Shown: positions 24,580 through 32,730 of the stretch, piece after piece
Layout of the letters: each line of letters begins with the position of its first letter
How positions within the stretch are numbered: position 1 is the first letter of the stretch
Assembly (NCBI GenBank): GCA_964396185.1
Contig: CAYNEI010000001.1
Location: 227,348-291,347 of the forward strand
Origin: CAYNEI01 sp964396185
GTDB taxonomy: Archaea; Thermoplasmatota; SW-10-69-26
Length of the DNA: 64,000 bases
Direction of reading: 5' to 3'
The notes under the pieces: model-generated
What the model saw: the letters and a program-made list of their open reading frames with translations, nothing else
What the model was told of the DNA's origin: nothing
The model's database searches: none
Translations under genes and position numbers: made by a program

Positions 24580-26406
24580 GTGCTCGATGTCACGGCGTGG
24601 GATGCTGCCGCCCGGCGCGCCACCTGGGAGACCCCCCAGGGCGAGCTCGCGCTGCCTGCCGTGGCCCACCCCCACAGCGCCACCTACCCGGTCCCCGGCT
24701 TCGCGCGCATGGCCATCGCGGAGGCCCCAGTCGACGGCCTCCCGACGCTGGTGACCCAGGGCACAGTGTTCACCTCTGGCCCTGACGAGCCCGGTCCCCT
24801 GAGCGTGCCCCGCTCACTGGTCTACCCCTCCTCAGCTCCCCGCGGCCTCCAGCAGGCCGCTGATGAGCTCAACCAGGCCGATGGAGCTGTGCGGGTCTGC
24901 CACGACGTCGAACAACTCGAGCCCCACGAGGGCCTGGTCGTGCTCCCACGGGCCCGCGGCATCGCGGACGATCCCTGGGAGCTGGCCGCCTTCCTCGTCA
25001 CCGCGCGCGAGCGCGCCGGTCCCAACGCCGTGGTCTTCACGCCCGGGCTGGGCCGTCCATGGGAGCTGGCTCTGGCCGCGTATGCGGGTGTGGACATCCT
25101 GGACGGGATCCCCGCGGTCCTTGCCGGCCTCCAAGGCCAGTACTGGACCCCGGAAGGCGCGCTTGCCAGCCAACCGGACGAGTTCCCGTGCGCCTGCGCA
25201 GCTTGTGCCGAAGCGGCGGGGCCGTTGGAACGCGACGCGCTGGTAGAGCACAACCGCTGGGTCACCGAGGCCGAGGCGCGTCGCGTGCGCCACGCCATCA
25301 AGACCGGTGGTCTTCGCGAGCTCATCGAGGGCCGCGTGCGAGCTGCGCCAGCGCTGGTGGCCACACTTCGCCGGTTCGATCTGCGCCACGCTGGCTTCTT
25401 CGAGCAACGCACCCCCATCCTACGCCAGCGCACCTTGCCGGTCGTGGGCGAGACCTCGCTCACCCGACCCGAGGTCCAGCGCTGGGTCGACCGCTTGGCT
25501 GAGCGCTACCGGGCGCCTGAGAGCGCCCGCATCATGGTCGTGCTCCCTTGCTCGGCCACCAAGCCCTACGAGGACTCCCCCACGCACCGGCGCATCCGGC
25601 CCGCGGTGACCCGCAACGGCAAGGGCCGCGTCCACATCGTCACGCTCACAAGCCCCATCGGGGGCGTGCCCGAGGAGCTCGAGTTGGCCTACCCGGCCTG
25701 CCACTACGACGTGCCCGTCACCGGCGACTGGAGCGCCACCGAAGAGGAGCTCATCCAGCGCGCCTTCACCGCGCTGTGGAAGAACAGCGCCTACGACCAC
25801 GCCATCCTGCACGTGCCCCCGGAAGAGGCCGAGCTCGTCGAGCGCGTGCTCCCCTCGACCCAGCGCACCGTCGAGCCGGGCCAACGGCCCACGGACGGCA
25901 AGACGCTTGCCCAGCTCTCGGATGCCGTGACCGAGGCCGCACGCGGCTTGGAGGCCATGGCCCGCAAGCAGGTCTTCGCCGAGCAGATGGTGCGCCGCGT
26001 CGACTGGCAGTTCGGCCCCAACGTGGCCGGCGTGCTCCTCGACGGCGTCGAGATCAAGGGCAAGTACCCGTGGCTCAAGCTCATGGACGGCCACGAGCAG
26101 ATCGCCATGCTCCACCCCGAGCGCGGCAACCTTGTGCTCACCGGCGAGGGCGGGCGCCGGCTCTTCGAGGCAACGGACCGCTACACCGTCGAGATCGACG
26201 ACTTCCACCCCAAGGGCACCATCTTCGCCCCCGGCGTGATCGACGCCTCACCGGACATCCGCATCGAGGACGCCGTGGTCGTCCACCACGATGGCGCCTA
26301 CCGGGGCACCGGGCGTGCTGTGGCACCTGGGGTGCTCATGGGTGCGATGACCAGCGGGGGATGCGTCGAGATGCGACACCACACAGGCGGTGACCAGGAT
26401 GCTTGA
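24580..26406 (+). CDS. arcS: Archaeosine synthase subunit alpha (ArcS/TgtA2)
   Basis: 608 residues from a leaderless GTG. The N-terminal half is a degenerate tRNA-guanine transglycosylase barrel, still with ILDGIPAVLAGLQGQYW and a cysteine cluster (FPCACAACAEA). The ArcS-specific domain has VVLPCSATKPYEDSPTHRRI (about residue 322), whose lysine is the residue that attacks preQ0-modified tRNA. A C-terminal PUA domain (from about 510, MLHPERGNLVLTGEGGRRLF) binds tRNA. ArcS attaches lysine to preQ0 at tRNA position 15; the radical SAM partner encoded next completes archaeosine. The two genes overlap. Confidence 0.93.
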   Translation: MLDVTAWDAAARRATWETPQGELALPAVAHPHSATYPVPGFARMAIAEAPVDGLPTLVTQGTVFTSGPDEPGPLSVPRSLVYPSSAPRGLQQAADELNQADGAVRVCHDVEQLEPHEGLVVLPRARGIADDPWELAAFLVTARERAGPNAVVFTPGLGRPWELALAAYAGVDILDGIPAVLAGLQGQYWTPEGALASQPDEFPCACAACAEAAGPLERDALVEHNRWVTEAEARRVRHAIKTGGLRELIEGRVRAAPALVATLRRFDLRHAGFFEQRTPILRQRTLPVVGETSLTRPEVQRWVDRLAERYRAPESARIMVVLPCSATKPYEDSPTHRRIRPAVTRNGKGRVHIVTLTSPIGGVPEELELAYPACHYDVPVTGDWSATEEELIQRAFTALWKNSAYDHAILHVPPEEAELVERVLPSTQRTVEPGQRPTDGKTLAQLSDAVTEAARGLEAMARKQVFAEQMVRRVDWQFGPNVAGVLLDGVEIKGKYPWLKLMDGHEQIAMLHPERGNLVLTGEGGRRLFEATDRYTVEIDDFHPKGTIFAPGVIDASPDIRIEDAVVVHHDGAYRGTGRAVAPGVLMGAMTSGGCVEMRHHTGGDQDA

Positions 26407-27505
26407 AGCCCTCAACCAAGCCGTTCGAGACAGCCGACGTCTCAAGCAACGCGACGACGACCCGAACGCCCCCAGCAGGGTCTGGAGCGAGGAGGAGGTC
26501 CTGGACGGCCAGGTGCACAAGGCGCTCACCGTCATCCTGCGCACCCGGGGCTGCACATGGGCCATCAACGGCGGCTGCTCCATGTGCGGGTACGTCAACG
26601 ACTCGTTCGTCAAGAAGATCACCGCCGACCACCTCGTCGCCCAGTTCGAGCACGCCCTCGAAGGCTTCGAGGATCACACCGTCATCAAGCTCTACACCAG
26701 CGGCTCCTTCCTCGACGAGACCGAGGTCCCCATCGATGCCCAGCAACGCATCCTGGATCTCGTGCCCAACCAGGTCGTGCGCTTCCAGTCCGAGGCCCAA
26801 GCCCACCACGTCACCGACGAACGCCTCGCCGATCTACGCCCCCGACTGCCGGATGGGTGCCAGTTCGCGCTCGGCATCGGCATGGAGGCCAGCACACCCG
26901 AGGTACTGGAGTACTCGGTGAACAACGAGTTCACCATCGAGGACTACGAGCACGCCAGCCAGGTCGCCGCCGCCCACGACACCCTGCTCAAGTGCTACGT
27001 GCTCGTCAAGCCCCCGTTCCTCACCGAGCGCGAAGCCATCGAGGAGGCCGTGGCCACCGCCCAGCGCACCGCGCACCTCCCAGCGCTCGAGGCCCTCTCC
27101 TTCAACCCCATCAGCATCCACAAGAACACGCTCACCGAGGACCTCTGGCGCGCCCGGGAGTACAGCCCCCCCTGGCTCTGGAGCGTGGTGGAGGTGCTCA
27201 AGCGCGTGGACCCCATCGCTGAGTGCCACTACAAGAGCGACGTCGTGGCCGGCGGCCAACCCCGGGGTGCCCACAACTGCGGGTCGTGTGATGAGGACGT
27301 GCTGCGCGCCATCGACGCCCACAAGAAGACCGGTGACATCTCGGTCTTCGACCGCGTGGACTGCGAGTGCAAGCAGGTCTGGCAAGCCCAGCTCGAGCTC
27401 GAGGACCTTGGCCTGGCCGGCGGTGGGCTGGCCCACGGTTTCCGCGCAGCCACCGGCCGGGTACGCGGGCGCCGGGATGGCATGCAGGCGTGGTACGAAG
27501 CCTAA
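26399..27505 (+). CDS. raSEA: Archaeosine synthase subunit beta, radical SAM (RaSEA)
   Basis: 368 residues. The cysteines binding the 4Fe-4S cluster follow a CX7CX2C spacing (Cys 52, 60, 63 in RGCTWAINGGCSMCGYVN), and CDE/CECKQVW cysteines near the C-terminus may bind zinc. RaSEA works with ArcS, cleaving the lysine adduct to give the formamidine of archaeosine. I chose the ATG at 26399, preceded at 5 nt by GGTGA, over a GTG at 26390. The gene overlaps arcS by 8 nt. Confidence 0.93.
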   Translation: MLEALNQAVRDSRRLKQRDDDPNAPSRVWSEEEVLDGQVHKALTVILRTRGCTWAINGGCSMCGYVNDSFVKKITADHLVAQFEHALEGFEDHTVIKLYTSGSFLDETEVPIDAQQRILDLVPNQVVRFQSEAQAHHVTDERLADLRPRLPDGCQFALGIGMEASTPEVLEYSVNNEFTIEDYEHASQVAAAHDTLLKCYVLVKPPFLTEREAIEEAVATAQRTAHLPALEALSFNPISIHKNTLTEDLWRAREYSPPWLWSVVEVLKRVDPIAECHYKSDVVAGGQPRGAHNCGSCDEDVLRAIDAHKKTGDISVFDRVDCECKQVWQAQLELEDLGLAGGGLAHGFRAATGRVRGRRDGMQAWYEA

Positions 27506-27512
27506 CCACCTC

Positions 27513-27748
27513 GATCACGAAGGGCACCAAGGACCGCGAAGGCCACCAAGGAGCCAAGGGCCTGGACCGATGGCATCCCGTACGGCGGGGCTTCGGTCGC
27601 GAGCTCGGGTCGTGCGGTGGTCCTTGGTTCCCGTGACCCCTGTGCTCCCTCGTGCCCCCTGTCTCGCCACCAGCGCTTCGCCTGATGATAACCCCTGTCG
27701 ATCCGGAGCCTTCGTGCCCTTTGTGACCTCTTCGTGAACTTCGTGATC
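27513..27748. repeat. Inverted-repeat element B (CACGAAGG-type units)
   Basis: A 236-bp element between the convergent raSEA and rnhA genes. Perfect 10-bp terminal repeats, GATCACGAAG (27513-27522) and CTTCGTGATC (27739-27748), continue into units CACGAAGGG, CACCAAGGA, CCGCGAAGGC, CACCAAGGA on the left, and CACGAAGTT, CACGAAGAG, CACAAAGGG, CACGAAGG on the right (complement). An inner stretch (about 27609-27670, CCCGTGACCCCTGTGC and GGTGG/CCACC) looks like part of a second element nested inside. Confidence 0.8.
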
Positions 27749-27752
27749 AGGG

Positions 27753-28166
27753 TTAGCCCCGATCCAAGGCCTCGTTGGCCAACCCATCCACCCTGGCGAT
27801 CAGCTTGTGCTCGCGGGGGACGTGGCGGTGGGTCACGTGCTCGAAGGCCTTGTCCAGCTCGAGGACCTGGTCGAAGAGCTTGCGCAGGTGGGGCTGCTTG
27901 ACCCGGTAGCGGCCGTTCAGCTGGCGCACCATGAGCTGGCTGTCCGAGAGGTGCTCGACGGGCCCGTTGGTCAGCTCGCTGGCCCGCTCGAGCGCGGCGA
28001 TGGCGGCGCGGTACTCGGCCTCGTTGTTCGTGGCCCGGCCGATCACCTCGCCGTGCTCGGCCAGCACGGTGCCGTTCTGGCGCGTGATGGCGTAGCCGAT
28101 GCTGGCCCGACCAGGGTTGCCCCTGGAGGCACCGTCCGTGGCGATGACGAGCTTGCCGGAGACCAC
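27753..28166 (-). CDS. rnhA: Ribonuclease HI
   Basis: 137 residues of the archaeal/RBD-lacking RNase HI type. The catalytic carboxylates are seen in order: VIATDGASRGNPG (Asp), NNEAEYRAAIAAL (Glu), LSDSQLMVRQLNG (Asp), and the C-terminal Asp in DGLANEALD. It cuts the RNA strand of RNA-DNA hybrids. The GTG start (28166) gives the normal length. The gene ends 5 nt from the terminal repeat of element B. Confidence 0.92.
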   Translation of the reverse strand: MVSGKLVIATDGASRGNPGRASIGYAITRQNGTVLAEHGEVIGRATNNEAEYRAAIAALERASELTNGPVEHLSDSQLMVRQLNGRYRVKQPHLRKLFDQVLELDKAFEHVTHRHVPREHKLIARVDGLANEALDRG

Positions 28167-28288
28167 GGGCCCCCCAGCAGGGAGCCCGGCAAGAAGCTTG
28201 CCCCGGCGCTTTCAGTTGCACCATCCGGTGCTGCCCCGCGTTCCGGAAATGATATCGCTTGGTGCAGGATACCCGACCCGAGGGAACC

Positions 28289-28873
28289 ATGCGTAGACTC
28301 GCCTTCGCCATCGTCTTCCTGCTTACGACAGTGAGCACTGCACAGGGGAGCTTCATCGAGACGACCACTGGATTGAGTTATCAGACCGATGGAGGTATGC
28401 CCGGGGATGCACCCGACTCGTGTGCGAGCTCCCCCCTGCACCTCCGAGGTCCGCAAGCCGTACCCGCTCCCGAAGGTGAGCTCGTGCCTGGCGACGACGT
28501 CTCGGACATATGGGCTCTTGCCTTCGGAGAGGATGAGGGCGGTCCGTTCACCCTGACCGCCTACAATGAGGGCCCACGCGGAGCCTGGGATGCTGCAGAT
28601 CTCCCCGCGGGCATCCAGCGCATCACAGTCACGCTCTGGTCCCCCGACGCTTGCGGGGCTAGCGGGGTTGCCATCGAACATGTGGCGGTGGGTGAGTCGT
28701 CGACCATCGAGTTCCTGGCTGAGGCGGGCTCCATCTATTGGATTGAGGTCACCAGCTTCCATGGGTTGATATCTGTTAGCATACCCGAGGAGCTCGACCC
28801 ATTCGTGCCCGAACCCAGAACATGCAGCCCAGGTTGTCCGACAGATTACAAGTTCCAGCTGGGGAGCCAATAA
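28289..28873 (+). CDS. Secreted protein, paralogue 1 of a tandem pair
   Basis: 194 residues with a signal peptide (RLAFAIVFLLTTVSTAQG). Directly after cleavage comes SFIETTTGLSYQTDGG, then DAPDSC. The closing segment CSPGCPTDYKFQLGS ends the protein. The downstream gene encodes the same framework, so the pair arose by duplication. Cysteines at both ends suggest disulfides. I recognise no domain family beyond a beta-rich extracellular fold. Base use is slightly more AT-rich than its neighbours in the 3' third. Confidence 0.75.
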   Translation: MRRLAFAIVFLLTTVSTAQGSFIETTTGLSYQTDGGMPGDAPDSCASSPLHLRGPQAVPAPEGELVPGDDVSDIWALAFGEDEGGPFTLTAYNEGPRGAWDAADLPAGIQRITVTLWSPDACGASGVAIEHVAVGESSTIEFLAEAGSIYWIEVTSFHGLISVSIPEELDPFVPEPRTCSPGCPTDYKFQLGSQ

Positions 28874-28881
28874 AATCGACC

Positions 28882-28979
28882 GTTGCATCGTTACGGACCG
28901 TCTCGCGACGAACATCGCGTGGCCGCCTGGCGGCCGCTTGTTCCCGAATCTGGCGATTCGGCGGTCCGAACGTAGCAAC
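28882..28979. ncRNA. Candidate structured RNA or palindromic element with a four-way junction
   Basis: The 146-nt gap between the paralogous secreted-protein genes folds almost completely. Outer stem: GTTGC/GCAAC (28882-28886/28975-28979) and CGGACCG/CGGTCCG (28894-28900/28962-28968) with GTT/AAC across a bulge. Inside are three hairpins: CGCGA-CGAACA-TCGCG (28904-28919), GGCCG-CCTGG-CGGCC (28921-28935) and CCGAATC-TGGC-GATTCGG (28944-28961). The shape recalls a tRNA cloverleaf, but T-loop and D-loop sequences are absent. The strand is unknown; a TAAAAT patch just upstream could be a plus-strand promoter. Confidence 0.5.
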
Positions 28980-29019
28980 AGCTAAACCTGGGTTCATCGT
29001 TCCGCCTACTGGGAGGCCT

Positions 29020-29592
29020 ATGCGAGCTATCACGAGCGTGCTCGTCTTGCTGGTCGCGCTCAGCGGCGCGGTGCAGGCGAGCTTCATCGAGGATACCACA
29101 GGCGTGTACTACCAGAACGACGGCGACACCGGCCAGGATGCACCGGATGCGTGCGACGGCGAGCCGGGTCCGCGCTTCGGCCAGGATGCACCTCAGGGCC
29201 AGCTCGTCCCCATCGACGACCCGGTCGACCAGTGGGTGCTGCCCATGTCGGATGGGCGCGCGGGCGGCACGTTCGCCTTGACCGTCGAGAACCAAGGCGT
29301 CGTCGCCGACCCAGGCCCAGGCGAGCAGCTCGAAACCGGGCTGGCCACGAGCAGCATCGTCGTCCTGGTCTACGGCCCAGGCGGATGCGATGGCGAGCTC
29401 TTGGGCGAGGGCGTGGCCCTGCCTGGAGGCCAGGCAGAGGTCATCTTCACGACCGACTCGTCAGCCGACCACCGCATCGAGCTTCAGCTCGCCGAGGATG
29501 GCAGCGAGCTACTCGAAGGCTCGGCGCAGCGCCACCAGCACTGCGCGCCAGGTTGCTTCGCGAGCTACGACATGGCCGTCGGAGCAGGTTGA
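29020..29592 (+). CDS. Secreted protein, paralogue 2 of a tandem pair
   Basis: 190 residues; start at 29020 is the only one that gives a signal peptide (MRAITSVLVLLVALSGAVQA). It aligns with paralogue 1 at SFIEDTTGVYYQNDGDTGQD, DAPDAC, and at the end CAPGCFASYDMAVGAG versus CSPGCPTDYKFQLGS. Four or more cysteines and a Gly/Pro-rich beta body are evident. Function is unknown; being tandem secreted paralogues, they may form a surface complex or be alternative ligand-binding variants. The kinase gene begins 34 nt later. Confidence 0.78.
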   Translation: MRAITSVLVLLVALSGAVQASFIEDTTGVYYQNDGDTGQDAPDACDGEPGPRFGQDAPQGQLVPIDDPVDQWVLPMSDGRAGGTFALTVENQGVVADPGPGEQLETGLATSSIVVLVYGPGGCDGELLGEGVALPGGQAEVIFTTDSSADHRIELQLAEDGSELLEGSAQRHQHCAPGCFASYDMAVGAG

Positions 29593-29626
29593 GCAACCTT
29601 TTGACGCAAGCGGAGGCTGAGGCCGC

Positions 29627-31783
29627 ATGGTCGCCCTAGGCCCGTCGATCGCCCTTGCCTCCGGCATCGGGCTGGTGCTGCTCGGCGGGCTGCTCTTGCT
29701 GGTCCGCCCCGTGCGGGGCGAGCAGCTCTTCTTCGGGCTCTTCGCTGTGCTCTGGGGGACCCAGGTCGTCGGCGCCAACGTGGGCCTGGTCGCCGACGAC
29801 GCGAGTCTGTTCACCGCTGGGTTCCTCGTGGCCCACGCGGTGATCCCGCCCGCCATCCTGGTGCTGGCTCAGTTCGCCGCCCGGGTCCACGGCGGCCGTT
29901 GGGCCTGGCTGCTCCCGGCAGCGGCTGGCACCGTGGCCGGAGCCGCTGGGTTGCTCCTGCTCGCCCGGCCCTCGCTCGTGCTCGAGCAGGTGGCCAGGGC
30001 ACCCGACGGTGGCTTGGGAGGGGTGACCCTGGGTCCGGCTAGCTTCCCGCTCTTCTGGATCCCGTTCTTCGCCACCTTCTACCTGGCGCTTGTGGTCCTC
30101 TACCAGCGCTACCGCCAAGCCGCCCCCGGCTCGCCTCGCCACCGCTACCGGGGCATGCTGCTCGCGTTGGCGCTGTTCACGAGCTACCAGTCGGTGACCA
30201 ACCTCTCCATCTTCTTAGGCATCTTCGAGCCCTCCCCGGTCCCTGGCGGGTTCGGGCGTCTTTTGGCAGCGGCCACCTTCATCGCCGGGGCGATCACCGT
30301 GGCCGCTATCGTGGGCCACCTCTGGCTGCGCCCCCCGCAACCGGATGGCCGGGATCCGTGGCTCTTGGCCGCCTTCCTCGTGCCCGCCTTCGTCGCCCTC
30401 GGCACCGAGCTCATCGAGCCCCTGCGCACCGGCTGGCGCTCCTGGGGCCTGTGGCGGCTGGCCAGCGTGGCGGTGCTCGTCCACGCCATCGCCCGCTACC
30501 GGCTCTTCGACCTGGATCTGCGGCTCAAGCGCCTGGCCGGCCCCGGCCTGGCTGCAGGCTTGGCCCTGGTGGGCGCGGCCTGGAGCGCGGCCATCGTGAA
30601 CGATGCGTCCCTGGCCCTGGCCGGCTTGCCGCTGGTGGCCGGTCTGACGGGCGCAGGCGCGTTGATCGCCTCGCGCGACCACATCGGCGAGGCGCTTTTC
30701 CCAGGCGTGGCGGACGATACGGCGTATATCGCCCAGCGCAAGCGCGAGGTCTACCGCGCCGCGCTCGAGCGCGTGCTCGAGGAGGGCGGAGACCCGAGCG
30801 AAGACCGGGTGCTCACGGACCTGCGCGAGAGCCTGGGCATCTCGAAAGGGATCCACGATCTGCTCGTCGAGCACGCCAGCGACCAGGCCCGGACCACTGC
30901 GAGCCACCCCGGCCCGGTCACCCCAGGCGCGCTCTTCGCGGACCGCTACCGCGTGGGCCACGTGCTTGGCGAGGGGGCCCACGGGCGAGCGCTGAGCGCC
31001 TACGACACCGAAGCGCGCCAGGACGTCGTGCTCAAGGTGGTGGGTCTGCACGCCCTAGGCGGGCAGGCAGCCACCCTGCTCGAGGAGGAGCACAAGGTGC
31101 TGGCAAGCCTGGACCACCCGAACATCGTGGAGGTCCACGACGTCATCCACACGCCCCACGAGGTCGTGCTCGTGCTCGAGCACCTCCCCGGCGGGGATCT
31201 CGCGGGCCTGCTCAAGCGCCGGGGCCGCCTCTCCATCCACGACGCCTGCACCATCCTCGACGACGTGCTCGCCGGCCTACACGCCGCCCACGAAGCCGGC
31301 ATCGTCCACCGGGACCTCAAACCCGGCAACGTGCTGCTCACCACCGACGAGCGCGCCAAGCTGGCCGACTTCGGCATCGCCGCCCAACGCCGGGACACGC
31401 CCTCGACAGAAGCAGGCGGCGTGGCCGCCGCGACGGCCGCCACCGCCGGCCCAGCAGGCACGCTGCTCTACATGGCCCCCGAGCAGGTGCGCGGCCAGGC
31501 TGCCACACCCGCCACGGACCTCTACGCCGCCGGTGCCCTGCTCCACCTGCTCCTCACCGGGCGCCTCCCGGTGCGCACAGCAGGCGCTGACGACTTCACG
31601 ATCCGCCACCGCATCCTCCACGACCCCCCGGCCCTCTCGCTCTCCGGCCAGCCCGACTGGGTGCGCCCGTTCCTCAAGCGGGCGCTCGGCAAGGACCCAG
31701 ACGACCGTTTCGGTGATGCCGAACAGATGCGCCGCGCGCTCGAGGCGCGGGTGACGGCCATGACGCCCTCCGCGACGGGGTAG
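29627..31783 (+). CDS. Multi-pass membrane Ser/Thr protein kinase
   Basis: 718 residues. Residues 1-350 carry about eight or nine membrane helices, in the style of the 7TM sensor regions of histidine kinases (for example GIGLVLLGGLLLLVRPV, then RYRLFDLDLRLKRLAG, a phrase also common in such sensors). After a cytoplasmic linker, a Hanks-type kinase starts about 438: glycine loop VLGEGAHGRALSAYD, Lys in VVLKVVGLH, catalytic HRDLKPGNVLL (about 560), DFG (about 581), GTLLYMAPEQVRG. Thus a sensor is joined to a protein kinase. The next gene encodes an FHA protein, a phospho-threonine reader. Confidence 0.9.
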   Translation: MVALGPSIALASGIGLVLLGGLLLLVRPVRGEQLFFGLFAVLWGTQVVGANVGLVADDASLFTAGFLVAHAVIPPAILVLAQFAARVHGGRWAWLLPAAAGTVAGAAGLLLLARPSLVLEQVARAPDGGLGGVTLGPASFPLFWIPFFATFYLALVVLYQRYRQAAPGSPRHRYRGMLLALALFTSYQSVTNLSIFLGIFEPSPVPGGFGRLLAAATFIAGAITVAAIVGHLWLRPPQPDGRDPWLLAAFLVPAFVALGTELIEPLRTGWRSWGLWRLASVAVLVHAIARYRLFDLDLRLKRLAGPGLAAGLALVGAAWSAAIVNDASLALAGLPLVAGLTGAGALIASRDHIGEALFPGVADDTAYIAQRKREVYRAALERVLEEGGDPSEDRVLTDLRESLGISKGIHDLLVEHASDQARTTASHPGPVTPGALFADRYRVGHVLGEGAHGRALSAYDTEARQDVVLKVVGLHALGGQAATLLEEEHKVLASLDHPNIVEVHDVIHTPHEVVLVLEHLPGGDLAGLLKRRGRLSIHDACTILDDVLAGLHAAHEAGIVHRDLKPGNVLLTTDERAKLADFGIAAQRRDTPSTEAGGVAAATAATAGPAGTLLYMAPEQVRGQAATPATDLYAAGALLHLLLTGRLPVRTAGADDFTIRHRILHDPPALSLSGQPDWVRPFLKRALGKDPDDRFGDAEQMRRALEARVTAMTPSATG

Positions 31784-31793
31784 TAACTGGGAT

Positions 31794-31898
31794 GGGACAA
31801 CAGGGGGCACAGGGGACACGACGGGCCACCAACGACCGGATTGTAACCATTATAATTCCTTTGTGGCCCGTTGTGCCCTTGGAGATCTTCGTGGTCAG
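31794..31898. repeat. Inverted-repeat element C
   Basis: A 105-bp element between the kinase and HTH-FHA genes. The left arm reads GGGACAACAGGGGGCACAG then GGGACACGACGGGCCACC; the right arm, complemented, reads CCACGAAGATCTCCAAGGG then CACAACGGGCCACAAAGG. The shared block is CGGGCCAC. Between the arms is an AT-rich core with TTATAATT. Units are the same CACAACGG/CACGAAGG type as in elements A, B and D, but terminal repeats are imperfect. Confidence 0.7.
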
Positions 31899-31925
31899 AC
31901 CGTCGATACCGTTGGCAAGCCGATG

Positions 31926-31931
31926 GCTTAA
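31926..31931 (+). promoter_or_regulatory. TATA-like box of the HTH-FHA gene
   Basis: CTTAAG, 25-30 nt before the ATG at 31956; consistent with a leaderless mRNA starting after element C. Confidence 0.45.
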
Positions 31932-31955
31932 GCCAACGAACCCCTCTCCGGAGCT

Positions 31956-32660
31956 ATGAGCCCGGAGGCCGAGGCGAGCATGGAGGAAGATGAGACCTAC
32001 GAGCCCCTGGCCGAGCAGCTCAAGATCCTGGGCAACGCCAAGCGCCTGGGCCTGCTCCACCTTTTGACCAAGCCCCACTACATCCAGGAGATCGCCAGCG
32101 AACTCGGCATGGCACGCCAGAGCGCGCAAGCCCACGTGGACAAGCTCTTGGAGATCGGTGTGATCGAGCGCCGGCGCGGGCGCCGGGAGAGCGGCCCGGT
32201 CACCGACTTCGTCGTGGTCCCGCACCGCTTGTTCAGCATCCAGGAGGCCTTCGCGCAGGTGGGGCGCCTGGAGCCCGAGGTGGCCGACGAGGACGTGCGC
32301 ATGCTCACCGAGGTGCTCGAGGAGACCGCTCCAGGCAAGGGCGGGGATCCGGTCTCCCGGCTCATCGTCGTCCACGGGATGCGCATGGGAGAACGCACCC
32401 AGCTCACCGGCGCTGGCCCCTGGCTGATCGGCCGCGACCCGTCCGCTCAGCTCTGCCTGGACTACGACCCATTCGTGAGCACCCGCCACGCTGAGGTGCG
32501 CCGCCGCGACGATGGTGGCTACGAGGTGGCCGACCTCTACTCGCGCAACGGCACGCGCGTGGACTGGGAGCCCGTGCCCCGCGGCCAGGCCATCGAGCTG
32601 GTGCCGGGCGCGGTCATCGGGTTCGGGCGCACCCTGGTCGTCTTCCGCCGGCCCGGTTGA
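31956..32660 (+). CDS. Winged-helix plus FHA domain regulator
   Basis: 234 residues. The N-terminal domain is an ArsR-like winged helix (LAEQLKILGNAKRLGLLHLL, IQEIASELGMARQSAQAHVD, KLLEIGVIERRRGRR). The C-terminal domain, from about 140, is an FHA fold: WLIGRDPSAQLCLDYD, FVSTRHAEVRRRDDGG, YEVADLYSRNGTRVDWEPV; the conserved Arg, Ser, His and Asn-Gly are all present, so it should bind phosphothreonine. FHA joined to an HTH suggests a transcription factor switched by a kinase, and the membrane kinase is immediately upstream. Confidence 0.9.
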   Translation: MSPEAEASMEEDETYEPLAEQLKILGNAKRLGLLHLLTKPHYIQEIASELGMARQSAQAHVDKLLEIGVIERRRGRRESGPVTDFVVVPHRLFSIQEAFAQVGRLEPEVADEDVRMLTEVLEETAPGKGGDPVSRLIVVHGMRMGERTQLTGAGPWLIGRDPSAQLCLDYDPFVSTRHAEVRRRDDGGYEVADLYSRNGTRVDWEPVPRGQAIELVPGAVIGFGRTLVVFRRPG

Positions 32661-32730
32661 CCGGTCCCCAGCGGCAAGCTGTGCACGCCAGCCGGACAAC
32701 CGGTAAGCCCCCCGGCCGGTCTGGCCGCGC

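Noticed and set aside
27513..27748. CRISPR array
   Set aside because: Units are only 8-9 nt, degenerate, without spacers, and the two halves are inverted; no cas genes are present.
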